DNA of 64,000 nt from Eremomyces bilateralis CBS 781.70 (lineage: Eukaryota > Ascomycota > Dothideomycetes > Eremomycetales > Eremomycetaceae): contig NW_022985097.1 in the NCBI RefSeq assembly GCF_010015585.1, forward strand, positions 62,001 through 126,000. Reading direction: 5' to 3'. Both the position numbers and the translations under genes were made by a program. A model generated the notes under the pieces. The model was not told where the DNA came from, did no database searches, and was given only the letters and a program-made list of their open reading frames with translations. Shown here piece after piece: positions 22,292-32,689 of this stretch; within the stretch, counting starts at the first letter, position 1; every line of letters begins with the position of its first letter.

Positions 22292-23350
22292 TCAAATCTC
22301 CGGGACCGCCACAATGTCCTGCACCATGTTCAGGAACCGCTCCCGATACTCATCCGGCCTTGTCGTGATGCTCATCTCCCCCTTCCGCGCAAAGAAGTTA
22401 AAACTCTTCACCAACCCCGACATCGCCTGCGCCCGCAACGCATGCTTCGCCCAGAAGAAATCCAGCACCACCGCCCGATACACCCACTCCCCACGCACAT
22501 CCACCATCCCATCCCTCCACGCACTCGACCGGCTCGTCAAGCACTTCACCTCCCGCTCACCGATGCCCTCCGCGTTCGGACCCGGATACCGGACCAGAAA
22601 CAGCGAGTAATCCACCGCATTATACTCCTCCAAAAACCCCGTATCCAGCTCCAGCAGCCCCAGCAACTCCTCGCGCGCCGTCGGTGATACCACGATCCGA
22701 TCCGGAAACTCATCCACCAGCCGCTCCTTCACGCCCTCCGACGCCAACCGGCCCCCCGCGATATCCCTCTCAGGAACAAAATACGTGCTCGGTTTCAAAT
22801 CGTACGTCTCCCAGCGAGCCTTCTCCGGGTCCTCGTCCCGCCCGTACATCACGTTCTCCATCACGATATGATGCGTCGGCGCCGCGCCGAGCAATCCGCC
22901 GATCGACGCCATGGGTGCGAACAGCAGGTCGGTGATCCGCACCAGCAAGCTCGTGGGATGCGCGTGCATGTGCGCCACATACGGGTCGAGCAGCTCCTCG
23001 GTGAAGAATCGATACTCGAACCGCCGTGGCAGGCTCTTGATCAGGTACTTCCCATTCGGCGTTGTGAAGAACGCGCTGCCGGAGTAGCCCAGGTCGCCGA
23101 TGGGGATCAACTGCCCTTTGTTCCTCCGCGTCGTCGCGCGGCGGAACGACTCGGTGTATTCGTGTTCATCGAGGGACCAGGCGTGTGTGCGGAGGGCGGC
23201 GAAGTCGGCGGGGTGGTGGCGGGTGAGGAGGAGGTGGAAGAGGCGGAGGAAGGCGAGGAGGCGGGTGAGGAGGGGGTAATTGGGAGGATGGGGGTCATGG
23301 AAGATGGCAGAGAGGATGGAGGAGGAGATGAGGGAGGCGCGGAGGGGCAT
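22292..23350 (-). CDS. Stand-alone PIP-kinase-domain protein
   Basis: Compact single-exon protein of about 352 aa with a phosphatidylinositol-phosphate kinase (PIPK) core and no accessory domains. Visible motifs are the nucleotide-binding loop GDLGYSGSAFFTTPNGKYLI with its Lys, the HHIVMENVMYG catalytic-lobe block, the YDLKPSTY block, DYSLFLVRY, VVLDFFWAKH (place of the metal-binding Ile-Ile-Asp) and the C-terminal SITTRPDEYRERF, matching I-S-x4-P-x2-Y-x2-R-F of PIPKs. The start at 23350 is chosen because the upstream extension to 23425 is low-complexity and pyrimidine-driven. It is smaller than Mss4-type kinases (about 800 aa) and is probably a fungal-specific side branch. Activity and lipid preference are unproven. 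Confidence 0.85.
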   Translation of the reverse strand: MPLRASLISSSILSAIFHDPHPPNYPLLTRLLAFLRLFHLLLTRHHPADFAALRTHAWSLDEHEYTESFRRATTRRNKGQLIPIGDLGYSGSAFFTTPNGKYLIKSLPRRFEYRFFTEELLDPYVAHMHAHPTSLLVRITDLLFAPMASIGGLLGAAPTHHIVMENVMYGRDEDPEKARWETYDLKPSTYFVPERDIAGGRLASEGVKERLVDEFPDRIVVSPTAREELLGLLELDTGFLEEYNAVDYSLFLVRYPGPNAEGIGEREVKCLTSRSSAWRDGMVDVRGEWVYRAVVLDFFWAKHALRAQAMSGLVKSFNFFARKGEMSITTRPDEYRERFLNMVQDIVAVPEI

Positions 23351-23706
23351 ACTGGAGGTGAGGGGGGGGAGAGAGGGGTGGTTATTGTATGCAATGCTCG
23401 TTTTTGAAGAGCATAGTGGTCGCATATACCAGTATATCTACGGTATAAATAGTGCTTGAATTGAGGTGGGTGGAAATGGGCATCTTTCAAGGCAAGGAGA
23501 GGTGGTGATGGATGGGAATTGGGAACGACGTCATTACCTTGGCGGGACAGCATCTCGATCTGATAGGGACAAGGGACAAGGGACGGATGTAACTGAAGCT
23601 TCAACCTTCGCGTATCAATATATTGATTTATATCTGTCAAGCCTTTATGCACTGTAAGCTACATTAATCTGTCTATGAATATGGTATTCCAACTTTGATC
23701 GGCCCC
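23351..23706. other. Spacer, promoter of the PIPK-domain gene
   Basis: Contains the promoter of the minus-strand PIPK-domain gene, including an AT-rich tatctacggtataaatagtg element about 100 bases upstream of its ATG, and the 3' region of the neighbouring oxidase gene. Confidence 0.4.
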
Positions 23707-25179
23707 TCAGTTGGAGCTGGCCTGCGTCGGCGCCGTCGACCGCCGCAGCCAGGTCTTATCGCAATTCTTCACGGACCCAATTCCCGACAGTCCCATCGTC
23801 TGGTCAAAGTCCTGTCGAGGATTAGCACCGATGAACTCTACGAGCCTGCCATAACCACTTACCGCGAGAATGTACTTCAACACCTCCTTCGCGCCCTCCT
23901 TCCCCCGGATGCCCAACCCGTACACCCACGGCCTCCCGATGCACACGCCTTTCGCCCCAAGACACAGTGCCTTCACCACATCCGCGCCGGTCCTCACGCC
24001 AGAATCGAAGAGCACGTCGATCTTGTCCCCGACCGCCTCCACGATCTCCGGCAACACCTCCAAGCTCCCCACCGCGCCATCCACCTGCCTCCCCCCATGA
24101 TTCGACACCACGATCCCCTGCATCCCATACTTCACTGCCAACTCCGCGTCCTCCACGCACTGGATCCCCTTCAGCGCGATCGGCCCGTCCCAGTGCTTCC
24201 GGAGGACCGCCAGGTCGTCCCAGGTGTGGCCCCCCATGGTGAAGGTCTCCTTGGCCCAGATGGCGTAGGCGGCGAGCGTGTCCTCCTCGACTTCCTTGCC
24301 GGTTAGCTTCTTCACCTTGGCGCGGAAGGCCGGGTCGGAGAAGGGGACTTGGTTGCCCTGGCCTTTGAGGAAGGGGAGGTAGCCGGAGTCGAGATCCCAG
24401 GGGCGCCAGGAAAGGGAGAAGGTGTCGAGCGTGACAACCAGGGCGGTAAATCCGTTCTTCTTGGCTCGTCCGAGGATCTGGAGATGGGGTTAGAGTCCTT
24501 CTTCCCTGGAGTCCCTCACTGCGATTCACTTGACGTACTGATGCGGTGATCTCTTCGTCCTGAGGCCAATACAGCTGGTACCACCGAGGACCGTTCCCGC
24601 TGGCCTGAGCCACCTCCTCAATGCTACTAGTAGAAGCCGTGGACATGATATACGGCACCTCCAGCTCCGCCGCGATCTGCGCCATCCCGGTTTCCTTGTC
24701 GTCATGGAAGATCTGCTGCACACCCACCGGCGAGATAAACAACGGGTGCGGGTACTTCACGCCGAAGACGGTCGTCGACAGGTCCTGCGGCTGCGTGTCG
24801 CGAAGCATGCGGGGGACGATCTGAGGCGGGTTTAGTATTTGGCTCTCGCATTGACGGCCGAGAATGACATTGGGCGGGGTAGACCCGGATTGACGATCTG
24901 ACCGACCTTCCAGGCCCTGAAGGCACTCCGATTCGCGTCCATCGTGGCCCTTTCGCCAGCACCTCCAGCAACATAGGCGTACGAGCGGCTGGACAGGTAC
25001 TTTTTGGCTTCCGCCTCAAGGGAATTGGGGTCCGTGGTCACGGTCGGGATGGTGCCATGAAACATGCCTTTGTAGTAGGTCTCTGCCATAAGAGCGCCAT
25101 ATGGATTACTTGGAACTGGCTTGTCGCCAATCGATATCTCGTTCGTCTGCTGAGCGATTTCACTGGTGTTGTCCGACAT
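23707..25179 (-). CDS. FMN-dependent alpha-hydroxyacid oxidase/dehydrogenase
   Basis: Flavoenzyme of the lactate/glycolate oxidase family, oxidising an L-2-hydroxyacid; the closest style is fungal lactate 2-monooxygenase-like proteins. Four exons, 25179-24907, 24820-24539, 24477-23863 and 23811-23707, give 424 aa. The last intron (51 bp, GTAAGT...CTAAT...CAG) has no stop and a length divisible by three; splicing it yields the family sequence LADFDQTMGLSG. Motifs include FISPVGVQQIFHDD, IMSTASTSSIEEVA, WYQLYWP, ALVVTLDT, LKGIQCVEDAELAV, the active-site loop SNHGGRQVDGA (catalytic His and Arg) and the FMN-phosphate loop FDSGVRTGADVVKALCLGA. No cytochrome b2 domain is present, so it is not a Cyb2-type dehydrogenase. 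The C-terminus (TQASSN) is not a peroxisomal signal. Probably cytosolic. Confidence 0.93.
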
Positions 25180-25825
25180 GATGGCGACTTTTGACAATGT
25201 AGCACAATAATAAGAATGACAATAAAGCAAGTTGACAAGCTCAATTAATAAACTTCAAGCTCAATTGCCACAAGACAACGGGAATGTGATATGTACTACA
25301 AAACATTTGACTTCAAAGACAGCGGCATACACGTTCATGATCCAGTCCCGCTACCCCACATCTCCAACTCCCCCCACATCGACGGTTGAGACAAATATAC
25401 CACCGACCCTCGGCTTAGATTCCTTGGAGTACCCAACGTAGGATAAAAGTGGAATCATAAGAAATCGCCCTGCACGTCCCATTGCGTAATTAGACAATAC
25501 GTGTAGTCTCCAGTTGCATGAGGCAGCGCCAGCCTTGGGGCGACCCCGGTTTATACCGGCGTGGCTTCGTCGTATCCAGCCCAAAGCAATTGGAAACGTT
25601 ATCCAAGTTGCCGTAGAGCATGAACGGCTTGGGATTCGGACATGGCATGAGATCTCGTCTGTCGTCCATAGCAGGACCATTGTATCTCCTAGCGCTACGT
25701 CCCCAAACATGATCACACGCTCGAAAGTCAATGAGTAGGAAGGCTTGGGCCCGGATCCGAACGGATTCAACGACTGCTCTTGAGTATTCAAACGTCCTCT
25801 ATCCAAATCACTTCATCGAATGGAT
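25180..25825. other. Spacer between the oxidase and YIF1
   Basis: Oxidase promoter plus the YIF1 3' region, both on the minus strand. Frames at 25351-25806 overlap nothing recognisable. Confidence 0.45.
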
Positions 25826-26945
25826 TCACCGGCAGAGAATCCACATGAACAAGAGCTGAACGACATACGAATAGACGAACAGGAACTGGGTTCGTCGATT
25901 GCGCTGGGCCCGTGCGACCGTATAGCTGGCATTTGCGCCCCCAGGCTGCGACACATTGTCGGGCAATAGGACGTATTTGAGGGATCGGAGCTGCACATAG
26001 AGTCAGTGACGTACCGGGCGGGAATAAGGAGACCACACACCAAAAAGAAGGCGTTTGCGGAAAATGTATAGGCGAAAACTGCCCATCCGATCCACCCGCC
26101 GGTACCTTGGCCTCCGTTCGCGATCTCTGCGACCAGTTGCGTGACGATGACCCCGACGAACTTATACCCCGAGTAGGCGACCAGGTCGAAGAGTTGCGAC
26201 TCGTTGCTGATGTTCAGGAGGTAGCAGCCGAGCTTGAGGGTGAGGATCTCGAAGACGACGATTAAGGAGGCCTTGAATGCGAATGATCCAAGTAGTTCGG
26301 GTTGGAAAGCGCCGCGAATGCCGGCCAAGAGGGTGGAAAATAGGACGTATGTTATTAATGACATTACTATCGTCAATAGTCAGCCACGGGAATATAAACG
26401 AACATCATACCATTTCTCCGCCACTTCTCCGCTATTTCTCTGGACTCTGACTTACGTGGAATATACATGTCTGGCGAATTGACATCTTCTCTGGGCGGCA
26501 GGAAATATCCATCCTGTCCTTGGTGATTGATCCGCTGCTGCCTCGACCACGGCCGATGTCTCCACGGGAACAGCACAATGTACAGCTTGGTCACCACATA
26601 CGAGTTCGACACGTTGAAATAATGCTTCAGCGCCGACACGTTCACGTAGCGATTGAAGTTCTGCTCCATATACTCCTGGCCGGCATTGAATGCGCTCTTC
26701 CCGACCTGGAGGCCCATCTGCGCCGTGGGCTCGGTCATGAAGCCCCCGAAAGAGGGATTGGCGGGGTATCCGGAGCCGCCGCCGCTGGGATTGTGTCCGT
26801 ATCCATATTGCTGTTGCGGTTGCTGTTGCTGCTGGGAAACAGGCGGCGGAGGGGAGCGCAGTTGGGGGACGGTTGATACGTGTTGTGGTACGGGATGGTG
26901 GAGAGGAGGCGTTGGTGGAGGGTTCGAATATGCTGGTCGTTGCAT
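25826..26945 (-). CDS. YIF1: Yif1 (Hrf1 family) ER-Golgi membrane protein
   Basis: Integral membrane protein of the Yip1/Yif1 complex that acts with Ypt-family GTPases in COPII vesicle fusion and ER-Golgi transport. Three exons, 26945-26456, 26366-26041 and 25990-25826, give 326 aa. The N-terminal 60 residues are Pro/Gln-rich (VSQQQQQPQQQYGYG), typical of the cytosolic tail. The Hrf1 core begins at PTAQMGLQVGKSAFNAGQEY and NRYVNVSALKHYFNVSNSYV, then DMYIP across the first intron. Membrane segments follow (LITYVLFSTLLAGI; ASLIVVFEILTLKLGCYLL; DLVAYSGYKFVGVIVTQLV). The third exon ends NRRTQFLFVYSYVVQLLFMW, the conserved C-terminal segment. All splice phases agree. It is head-to-head with the SRP receptor gene, sharing a 476-bp promoter region. 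Confidence 0.95.
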
Positions 26946-27421
26946 GGTGGGCTTTTGGATGTGGTCTCAAAGACAGAATGGGAGTATATAAGAAGATTTG
27001 TCGCCGTTGGTCGTGAGAAAGAGGAAAGTGCAGTAAGTATTGGGAATATCAAGTGTAAATGTGTAATATTTGGCAACGGGGGGTCCAGATGTGAACAGTG
27101 AAGCTCCAAGCCCAAGATGATCCACAAATTTCTGAAATCTGGCCGTATCAGATGCAAATCCTGGGGCTGATGCCACCACAGATATCGCACATGCGACTGC
27201 AATCAACACCAGAAATCATCTTTGCTGACCAAAAGTTACCTCTACCGGACGGGATATCAGGCACGCCGCTTGACGTGTTAGGAACCTCAGAAACCCATCC
27301 TGTTGCCCGCTAATGCGATGAATCTTACGCTTTAATCGAACGCCGTGCCCCTCCACCATCCCCAAGAACATCTGCAGGACCCCGTTGCACTGCAGCCCGT
27401 CTTCAACAAAGATAAAGCGCG
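26946..27421. promoter_or_regulatory. Shared divergent promoter of YIF1 and the SRP receptor gene
   Basis: 476 bp between the YIF1 ATG (minus, 26945) and the SRP receptor alpha ATG (plus, 27422), with no credible coding frame. Both products act in the early secretory pathway, so co-regulation is plausible. I did not identify specific transcription-factor sites with confidence. Confidence 0.55.
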
Positions 27422-29503
27422 ATGTTGGACTGTTTCGAGATAGTTTCGACATCCGGGGTCGTCCTGTGGTCGAAATCATATACCTCAATCAGCCCGAGCC
27501 TCATCAATAGCTTGATCAAGGACGTGTTCATCGAGGAGCGGAGTAACGCCACGATCGACGAGAAGGCGAACCCCAAGCCATCCTATAGGAAAGAGGGCTA
27601 TACACTGAAGTGGACGACTATCAAGGACTTGGGGCTTATATTTGTGGTATGAATGCCTTTCAATCCGCGGCTGTGTACATATCGGAGTATATATCACTTG
27701 TCTAACCCTGCGCAGGCCGTATACCAGTCATTACTACACCTTTCGTGGATCGATCAGCTTCTCGACAACGTCCGGACACTCTTCAGCGAGTTATACGGTG
27801 GCCAACTCAAGAAATCTAGTATCGCCAAATTTGAGTGTGACTTTACGCCATACTTCGACCGGCAGATAGAGGAGTTCGAACGACTGGACAACAATGCAAA
27901 GAGCTCGGGACCAGAGTCGAGCGTAGATCTCACCCCGTCTAGTTCTAGTGCCGAGGATGAGACTGGAACGGACGTGTCGCCTCCCCCTATACCAGTTTTG
28001 CGAAAAGAGGCGCCGAAACGAGTGGTCGATCACCCATCCACAGATGTTACACCCATACCCACACCCTCTACCTCACGACCTTCTTCCCCGGCTGTGAATC
28101 ACCTGCTCACCGCGAAAGCTGGTCCCGGCAAGCAGTCTCGACGAGCGAGAAAGGCGGCAGTAGCAGCCACCTCCGCTCCAGCGTCGTCTGGCGACGAGTC
28201 ATCAGCGCGAACGAAGAAAGGCGCAGCGAAGAAGATGCGCACGTGGGATGCCTCTGGATATGCAGATGAAGACGAGCCTGGCAAGGTGCTGGACTATTCG
28301 GCTCCAGCGAAGGACGATGCCAGTGACGCCGCCGCTCCGGCTATCGAGTCGGTCAGCTCCGAGTCCTGGGGCACACGAACGAAGAAAGGGGAGTTCGTGC
28401 TCAAGGATCTCGATGATGAGATGGATTCGATTATTGCGGCAGCAAATGCGAAAAGTTCAACAGCGGAACCCTCCGCCGGAATGCTTGGGTCGAGCTTGGG
28501 GACCATCGGAGGACTGTTCCGAAACATTGTGGGCGGGAAGACGTTGACGAAGGAGGATCTTGTGAAGCCGCTGAAGGGCATGGAAGATCACCTGGTCAAG
28601 AAGAATGTGGCTAGAGAAGCCGCCGAGAGGCTCTGTGAGAGCGCAGAACGCGATTTACTGGGAATGAAGACCAGCAACTTCACGAGTATGCCTTACATAT
28701 TCCGTCTACGATATAACTGCTAACTCTTCATAGGCATCGAAACCACTCTCCGAAACGCCATGGAGGTCGCCCTCCGTAAAATCCTCACCCCTACAACGTC
28801 CCTGGACATCCTCCGCGAGATCCAATCCGTCACCAAACCCACCTCCTCCCGCCTCTCCCCCCGTCCCTACACCATCTCCATCGTCGGCGTCAACGGCGTC
28901 GGCAAGTCCACCAACCTCTCGAAACTCGCCTTCTTCCTCCTTCAAAACCGCTTCAAAGTCCTCATCGTTGCCGGCGACACGTTCCGGAGCGGCGCCGTCG
29001 AGCAATTGCGCGTGCATGTCCGCAACCTAAAGGAGCTCGCCGCTCGCGAGGGCGGCGGGGCCCAGGTGGACCTCTACGAGCGCGGCTACGGGAAGGACGC
29101 CGCGAATGTAGCGGGCGATGCGGTCGCCTATGCGAAGCGGGAGGGCTGGGACGTCGTGCTGATCGACACGGCGGGGCGACGGCACAACGACCAGCGGTTG
29201 ATGAGCAGCCTGGAGAAGTTCGCGAAGCTGGCGAAGCCGGATAAGATCCTGATGGTGGGTGAGGCACTGGTGGGGAGCGACAGCGTGCAGCAGGCGCGGA
29301 ACTTCAACGCGGCGTTTGGAGCGGGGAGGAAGTTGGATGGGTTTATTATTAGCAAGTGTGATACGGTGGGGGATATGGTGGGGGTACTGGTCAGTATGGT
29401 GCATGCGACGGGGATTCCCGTGGTGTTCTTGGGGGTTGGGCAACATTATGCAGATCTCAGGACGTTGAGCGTGAGCTGGGCGGTCAAGCTCCTTATGAGT
29501 TAA
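27422..29503 (+). CDS. SRP101: Signal recognition particle receptor subunit alpha
   Basis: SRP receptor alpha (yeast Srp101, FtsY-like GTPase), which docks ribosome-SRP complexes at the ER through the beta subunit. Three exons, 27422-27646, 27716-28685 and 28734-29503, give 654 aa. Residues 1-150 form the longin-like SRX domain (MLDCFEIVSTSGVVLWSKS; LSWIDQLLDNVRTLF). A charged low-complexity linker follows, with a basic patch (KQSRRARKAA). The NG domain occupies the last 270 residues: P-loop GVNGVGKSTNLSK, GDTFRSGAVEQL, DTAGRRHNDQRLM, and SKCDTVGDMVG in place of the common TK-x-D G4 motif. The ending LRTLSVSWAVKLLMS is the usual amphipathic C-terminus. It converges with RRP43, with 69 bp between stop codons. 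Confidence 0.96.
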
Positions 29504-29572
29504 ACGTCGCAACGGAAGCACTCCGACAAATTAATGACATCTTATTACATATGCGGGCGTCCATCGCGGCCA

Positions 29573-30706
29573 TCACAGGATCCTCTTCCACTCCTTCCAC
29601 CGCTGTTCAGCCAGCTTCAAAACTTCCTCCATCACCGCCAGATCTGCCACTCCACCGCCAACTTTTTGCAGTTTCCTCAGCTGCAAGGCTCCGGATGCAC
29701 CATCCACAACCGCACTGATGGACTCTTTACAAGCTGTCTCCTCGGAGTCATCCAAATCCGTAAGCAGCCACCGCCCGCTCCCTAAATTTGCCTCGGCCGC
29801 ATCCGCTCCCGCCGTCGAGTTCGTCATCCGCGGCTCGGCCGTAGAATCGAAGATGCCAAAGGAGACCGATACAGGTAGACCTCTGAGCGTCAGCGAACGC
29901 GACCTCTCCAAATCCGCATCGCAAAGGATCATTTCCCTCTCTTCATCCCACCATGCATGCGGCAACGTCGTGTTTTTCAGCGCCGCCATGACCGCACCCC
30001 AAGCCGCGTCGAACGCATTCCCATCCAGGGAAATGAAGAGGATATCGATATATATCGCCCAGTACGCCATGATGCTTTCCTTGCCCGTTTCGTCGCCATC
30101 GTCGTCCCTCTGCTCCTCGCTAGCATCGACGTCCATCTCTTCCTCATCGCGAGCCATCGTCGACCGACTCCCCCAGATCTCCAATTGATCCAGGGACACC
30201 AATCGTGTCTCCTGAAGCGTCTCCAGCAACCGCTCCGCCAACGTCTGCGCCAGCGCAGTGGGTGCGGTGCCAGGCAAATGCGCCGGGTGGGATCCCGTGC
30301 TGAGTTCCACATTCGGCACCAGGAGCCCTAGCTCTGCGAGCGACTTCGCCTCGTCATCCTCATCCAATGGAGGTGCCGAGCCGCCTACTTCCCGTAGTCT
30401 CTTCGAGCTCGGAGGCGGATTAGGAATGTCTTTCGCATACAGGAGCTCGCCTTTGATTCCCGCGACCACCGCGGTGTCGCCAAGGCGGACGACAGCACTG
30501 CCATTCGCGTGGGCGAGACTGTTGGTGTTGATGACGGGAACGCGAGACTCGGTCGCCAACCGGCCATTCGGTCGGACGCTGGGACGCTTGCGCTTCTTGG
30601 TGGAGGATTGTGGTTGTGTCAGGTGGGCGAGGAGGAACGATGAAGGAGCTAATGCGGCGAATATTGGGGCCGGCAGAGAGAGGGCATGTTGCGATGTCGA
30701 GGACAT
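29573..30706 (-). CDS. RRP43: Exosome core subunit Rrp43 (RNase PH-like)
   Basis: Non-catalytic RNase PH-fold subunit of the RNA exosome ring, acting in nuclear and cytosolic 3' to 5' RNA processing. Single exon, 377 aa. Motifs include SVRPNGRLATESR near the N-terminus and NGSAVVRLGDTAVVAGIKGE, the RNase PH family signature. The second half has YWAIYIDILFISLDGNAFDA and LTLRGLPVSVSFGIF, then a C-terminal helix (LKLAEQRWKEWKRIL). Two insertions are present, an acidic stretch (DEDDEAKS) and DEEEMDVDASEEQRDDDGDE. The start at 30706 (MSSTSQHAL) is the first ATG; the frame extends upstream only via a TTG. Rrp43 is favoured over Rrp42 or Rrp45 because of the N-terminal PSSFLLAHL block, but the paralogue call is somewhat less certain than the family. 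Confidence 0.85.
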   Translation of the reverse strand: MSSTSQHALSLPAPIFAALAPSSFLLAHLTQPQSSTKKRKRPSVRPNGRLATESRVPVINTNSLAHANGSAVVRLGDTAVVAGIKGELLYAKDIPNPPPSSKRLREVGGSAPPLDEDDEAKSLAELGLLVPNVELSTGSHPAHLPGTAPTALAQTLAERLLETLQETRLVSLDQLEIWGSRSTMARDEEEMDVDASEEQRDDDGDETGKESIMAYWAIYIDILFISLDGNAFDAAWGAVMAALKNTTLPHAWWDEEREMILCDADLERSRSLTLRGLPVSVSFGIFDSTAEPRMTNSTAGADAAEANLGSGRWLLTDLDDSEETACKESISAVVDGASGALQLRKLQKVGGGVADLAVMEEVLKLAEQRWKEWKRIL

Positions 30707-32689
30707 CTTGCTCGTATGGTTATTTCTGAGGCGACTGGATCCTTTTCGGTCAGTCACATTCAAGTGGACGTTCGTGGATTCTATTGAAGACGAGAATGGG
30801 GGGGTTGATATTTCTGTTGATATTTCTGTTTGAGAGGTGAGGTTCGATGACGGGAATTGACCAATCAGCGTTGGCCGGAGCCTTTGACAACAACACTAAT
30901 ACAACTGAAAGTCCAGGTTCAACTCAAGAGCCTCATACTTTTCCTTCCACAACTTCATTCATTATTCGGTAGAATTACACCTATTACGAGGCTAGGCACC
31001 GCATTAGATCAACTAAAAACATAATTGGGATGGCTCCATGATGCTGCACCATTTGGCTACCCCAGATTGTGGCTACCGTTCGCTTGGGATACGATTGTTA
31101 CACGCATATTGGACGGCACGGTCAACCTCTGACATCGACCACAAACGAAGTACGCGAGTTCCTACATTGACAATGGTCGATCCAGGCCTTAGATCCGGAT
31201 CTCTAAACCCACGATCGTCCATTCGACTATCATTGACCACCGTCCCCTGATGCTTCGACTTCACCTTCAAGCATTCCGGAAGGGTTTAACGACCCGGGAA
31301 ACTGGGTCGACCGGTCACCAACACCCAAGAAACGCACACTCCAGCATGTGCTCGTCATCTCAGCAGGTGTTCATGCTTCATTATTACCCAGATGCCATGT
31401 CCATGGCTAGCACTAAATCAGCGTTTCTTGCAGGATCGTGAACTCCTTTGAAGCCCATACCTTAGCAAGATAAGGAAGACGCAGCTATCTATCAAATCAA
31501 AATATATTCTTGGATGGGCCATCATGGGAATACTACTCACCAATCACGAGCTCCCTGTTTCTCTTCATCTTCGTCAAGGCAAGGGCCGGGGCTTGACGTA
31601 CTCAAGCTCCATGCTTTTTTCAACTTCTGCCGTCTCGTCCTGCATGATTCTGGCACTCTGCCTTGCATTAGAGCAATACGAGTGCTAGGTACCCTGAGTA
31701 TGTCCTGGTTCGGTATATCTGGGACACTCCTTTCTCAACGTCTGTCTTATTCTACTTTCACCGTCTCGACCGAGAGCCGGACTAGAGGCTCCGAGGACGT
31801 GTTTCATCCAGAAGGTCGGGAAGTCGTGCGTTGCAATGGAACCCCTATGTCTCACTGCTTTTCAAACAATCCGGAATTTCGACAGCCGCGTCCCAATGCG
31901 ATATGTCGCATAATATTCCGATGCTTGCTGCATATATTGCATAAATTGGCCGCATGGGTTCCCGTCTTTCTAGGACCCACAGCGGCTCAGTCCTCGAAGG
32001 CCCCGTATTATTCAATGAGCATTTCAGAACCTCTCTTGGAAGTTGGAATTCCGACTTCCCGTGGCATTGCTTGTAATGCCTTGTAGTCAAGTTGTCGAGC
32101 AGAGAAATTTTCTGGATGGGCGAATGCGACGATGTTTGCACTGATCCGGATATAAGATTAATATCGACCTAGGGAAGAGAGATATGACGAATACGACGCC
32201 CTTGTCCTACACACATTCAGGGAATGACGAATTTTGATACTAACTAAACACCAAGGTCCACCAGGCCCTCGTTTGCGAGAGTAACTAAAGATGGAGAGCG
32301 GCACAGCATGATTGAAGGCTTCCCCCCGTGGCTCGATCTCCTTTGGCTTGCAAGGTTGGCAAAGGCTTCATGGGAGAAGTCCATGGGGCCTGGACTGTTC
32401 ACTACAGAGTACAGACCACGACCTTGGGACGGTTTTATGGACCCTGTGTTGGATGTTCTATGCCAATCGAAGTACAAACCCGACTGCTCGACATGGAAGC
32501 GGAAGTGATTGGAAAATTTCTTCGATCGCGGTCAGTGTGTTGAAATACGACGGCTCCTTCCTTGATTTTTTCACGACATCATCATTCTCTGGCTCTAATA
32601 TTGAAAAGGCGCATTGGTACTCGACCCTCCACATCTCGTCGGTAGTTTTCTCGCACGCACCCTTCTTCAACAAGCGCGCCAACATCACC
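30707..32689. other. 2 kb spacer between RRP43 and the PR-like gene
   Basis: No family-like frame. The 190-residue plus-strand frame at 31514-32086 has mixed composition, no conserved blocks and an AT-rich context. The region immediately upstream of 32690 (ttcttcaacaagcgcgccaa) is the probable leader of the next gene. Confidence 0.5.

Noticed and set aside
22868-23407. 179-residue plus-strand frame rich in Glu/Gly/Val
   Set aside because: Antisense to the PIPK-domain gene; its composition reflects the complement of Ser/Leu/Pro codons.
23695-24306. 203-residue plus-strand frame rich in His/Pro/Leu
   Set aside because: Antisense shadow of the FMN oxidase, whose active-site loop is clear on the minus strand.
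31514-32086. 190-residue plus-strand frame in the RRP43 to PR-like spacer
   Set aside because: No domain, no conserved-looking block and mixed composition; chance frame more likely.
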